Source: Acidovorax sp. 106
GTDB taxonomy: Bacteria > Pseudomonadota > Gammaproteobacteria > Burkholderiales > Burkholderiaceae_C
Direction of reading: 5' to 3'
Length of the DNA: 64,000 nt
Assembly: GCF_003663825.1 (NCBI RefSeq)
Contig: NZ_RCCC01000001.1
Coordinates: forward strand, 3,046,501-3,110,500
The notes beneath the pieces are model-generated. The model had not been told where the DNA came from. It did no database searches and saw only the letters and a list, made by a program, of their open reading frames with translations. The position numbers and the translations under genes are program-made. Every line of letters begins with the position of its first letter. Within the stretch, counting starts at the first letter, position 1. This document shows, piece after piece, positions 63,360 to 64,000 of this stretch.

Positions 63360-64000
63360 ATGGATCACACCGATATCTTGCGCGTAGCCACGTACAACAT
63401 TCACAAAGGCGTGCAAGGCCTGGGGCCCGCGCGCAGGCTGGAAATCCACAACCTCGGCCTGGCCGTGGAGCAACTGGACGCCGACCTGGTCTGCCTGCAG
63501 GAAGTGCGCAAGCTGCACCGGCGCGAGCAGGCCTACTTTCACCACTGGCCCGAGTTGCCGCAGGCCGACTTTCTCGCCCCTGAGGGCTATGAGGCCGTGT
63601 ACCGCACCAATGCCGTGACCAAGCATGGCGAGCACGGCAACGCGCTGCTGACGCGCTGGCCCGTGGTGGGCCACCAGCATGAAGACATCTCCGACCACCG
63701 CTTTGAGCAGCGCGGGCTGCTGCATGTGCAGGTGCAGGTGCAGGGTCGGCCGCTGCATGCCATCGTGGTGCACCTGGGGCTGATTCCCGGCAGCCGCGTG
63801 CGGCAGGTCGAGCGGCTGCAGCAGTTCATCGAGCGCGAGGTTCCCCGCAGCGAACCCGTGGTGGTGGCGGGCGACTTCAACGACTGGGGGCCCCAGCTCA
63901 AGCGCATCCTGGCCGGGTACGGGCTGCACGAGTTCGATGCCCCCCGGGCCTACACCTATCCGGCGCGGTTGCCGCTGGCGCAGCTGGACCACGTCTATGT
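63360..64000 (+). CDS. Endonuclease/exonuclease/phosphatase family protein (cut by window end)
   Basis: The first 213 codons are present and the frame is still open at the window edge. It has the EEP metal-site motifs RVATYNIHKGV at the start, LVCLQEVR and VVVAGDFNDWG, plus TKHGEHGNALLTRWPV and HLGLIPGSR. Such proteins near nudB in beta-proteobacteria are often followed by a cardiolipin synthase gene, which may lie just outside the window. The substrate could be DNA, RNA or a phospholipid headgroup. The start ATG lies 241 bp from the divergent TPR gene. Confidence 0.88.
   Translation, partial: MDHTDILRVATYNIHKGVQGLGPARRLEIHNLGLAVEQLDADLVCLQEVRKLHRREQAYFHHWPELPQADFLAPEGYEAVYRTNAVTKHGEHGNALLTRWPVVGHQHEDISDHRFEQRGLLHVQVQVQGRPLHAIVVHLGLIPGSRVRQVERLQQFIEREVPRSEPVVVAGDFNDWGPQLKRILAGYGLHEFDAPRAYTYPARLPLAQLDHVY

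Overview
The window is GC-rich bacterial chromosome and reads as Burkholderiales, most likely Comamonadaceae close to Acidovorax. The indications are the thrB - DUF2782 - polA arrangement, the ubiE - Tim44-like - ubiJ - ubiB - FmdB - DUF502 - aspS - nudB order, a Bug-type solute-binding protein, and several interspersed repeat families that I recognise from that family. I found no IS element, prophage, CRISPR array or rRNA; there is one tRNA. The genus is inference, made without any database search.

Layout. 0-6 kb: a two-component set (receiver-only regulator, NarL-type regulator, CHASE3 kinase), three small envelope-stress-type genes (DUF1328, YqjD-like, BON lipoprotein) and a zinc-ribbon metallopeptidase. 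6-11.3 kb: a tightly packed minus-strand operon, imelysin / di-heme oxidase / imelysin / DUF1513, with a Fur-box-like site upstream. 11.6-14 kb: a Tat-exported PhoX phosphatase behind a three-unit Pho box. 14-21 kb: FecR-domain protein, BPSS1780-type membrane protein, homoserine kinase, DUF2782 protein, DNA polymerase I and a lower-GC orphan. 21-28 kb: YghU glutathione transferase and a D-/acidic amino-acid cluster (LysR, DadA-like oxidoreductase, two periplasmic binding proteins, Asp/Glu racemase). 28-33 kb: a minus-strand cassette of GbsR-type regulator, DCC thiol protein, NAD(P) epimerase, DoxX-like, DUF2269 and SRPBCC membrane proteins, with two near-identical palindromes that look like operators. 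33-40 kb: dienelactone hydrolase, ZIP transporter, LysR / adenosine deaminase / Bug protein, and a two-domain ArsA ATPase. 40-46 kb: tRNA-Met, enoyl-CoA hydratase, M61 peptidase, DsbC, UbiH-type hydroxylase and MOSC protein. 46-64 kb: a 1305-residue FAD/Fe-S dehydrogenase, the ubiquinone genes, a sodium:solute symporter, aspS, a lipoprotein, nudB, a TPR protein with a degenerate receiver domain, and an EEP-family nuclease cut by the window end.

The most distinctive feature is how small repeats intrude into genes. I count eight copies of a roughly 60-bp AGCTGC(T/C)NGCGCT element, five copies of a 60-73 bp REP palindrome, an 84-bp tandem duplication, and one roughly 104-bp element with 12-bp perfect terminal inverted repeats. 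Several repeats supply protein sequence: a linker in the FAD/Fe-S enzyme, the C-termini of a metallopeptidase and a DCC protein, part of the DUF2782 protein, the first codons of the ZIP transporter, and a possible 56-residue extension of an imelysin. Regulatory signals that I judge worth testing are the Fur box, the Pho box and the paired GbsR-cassette palindromes.
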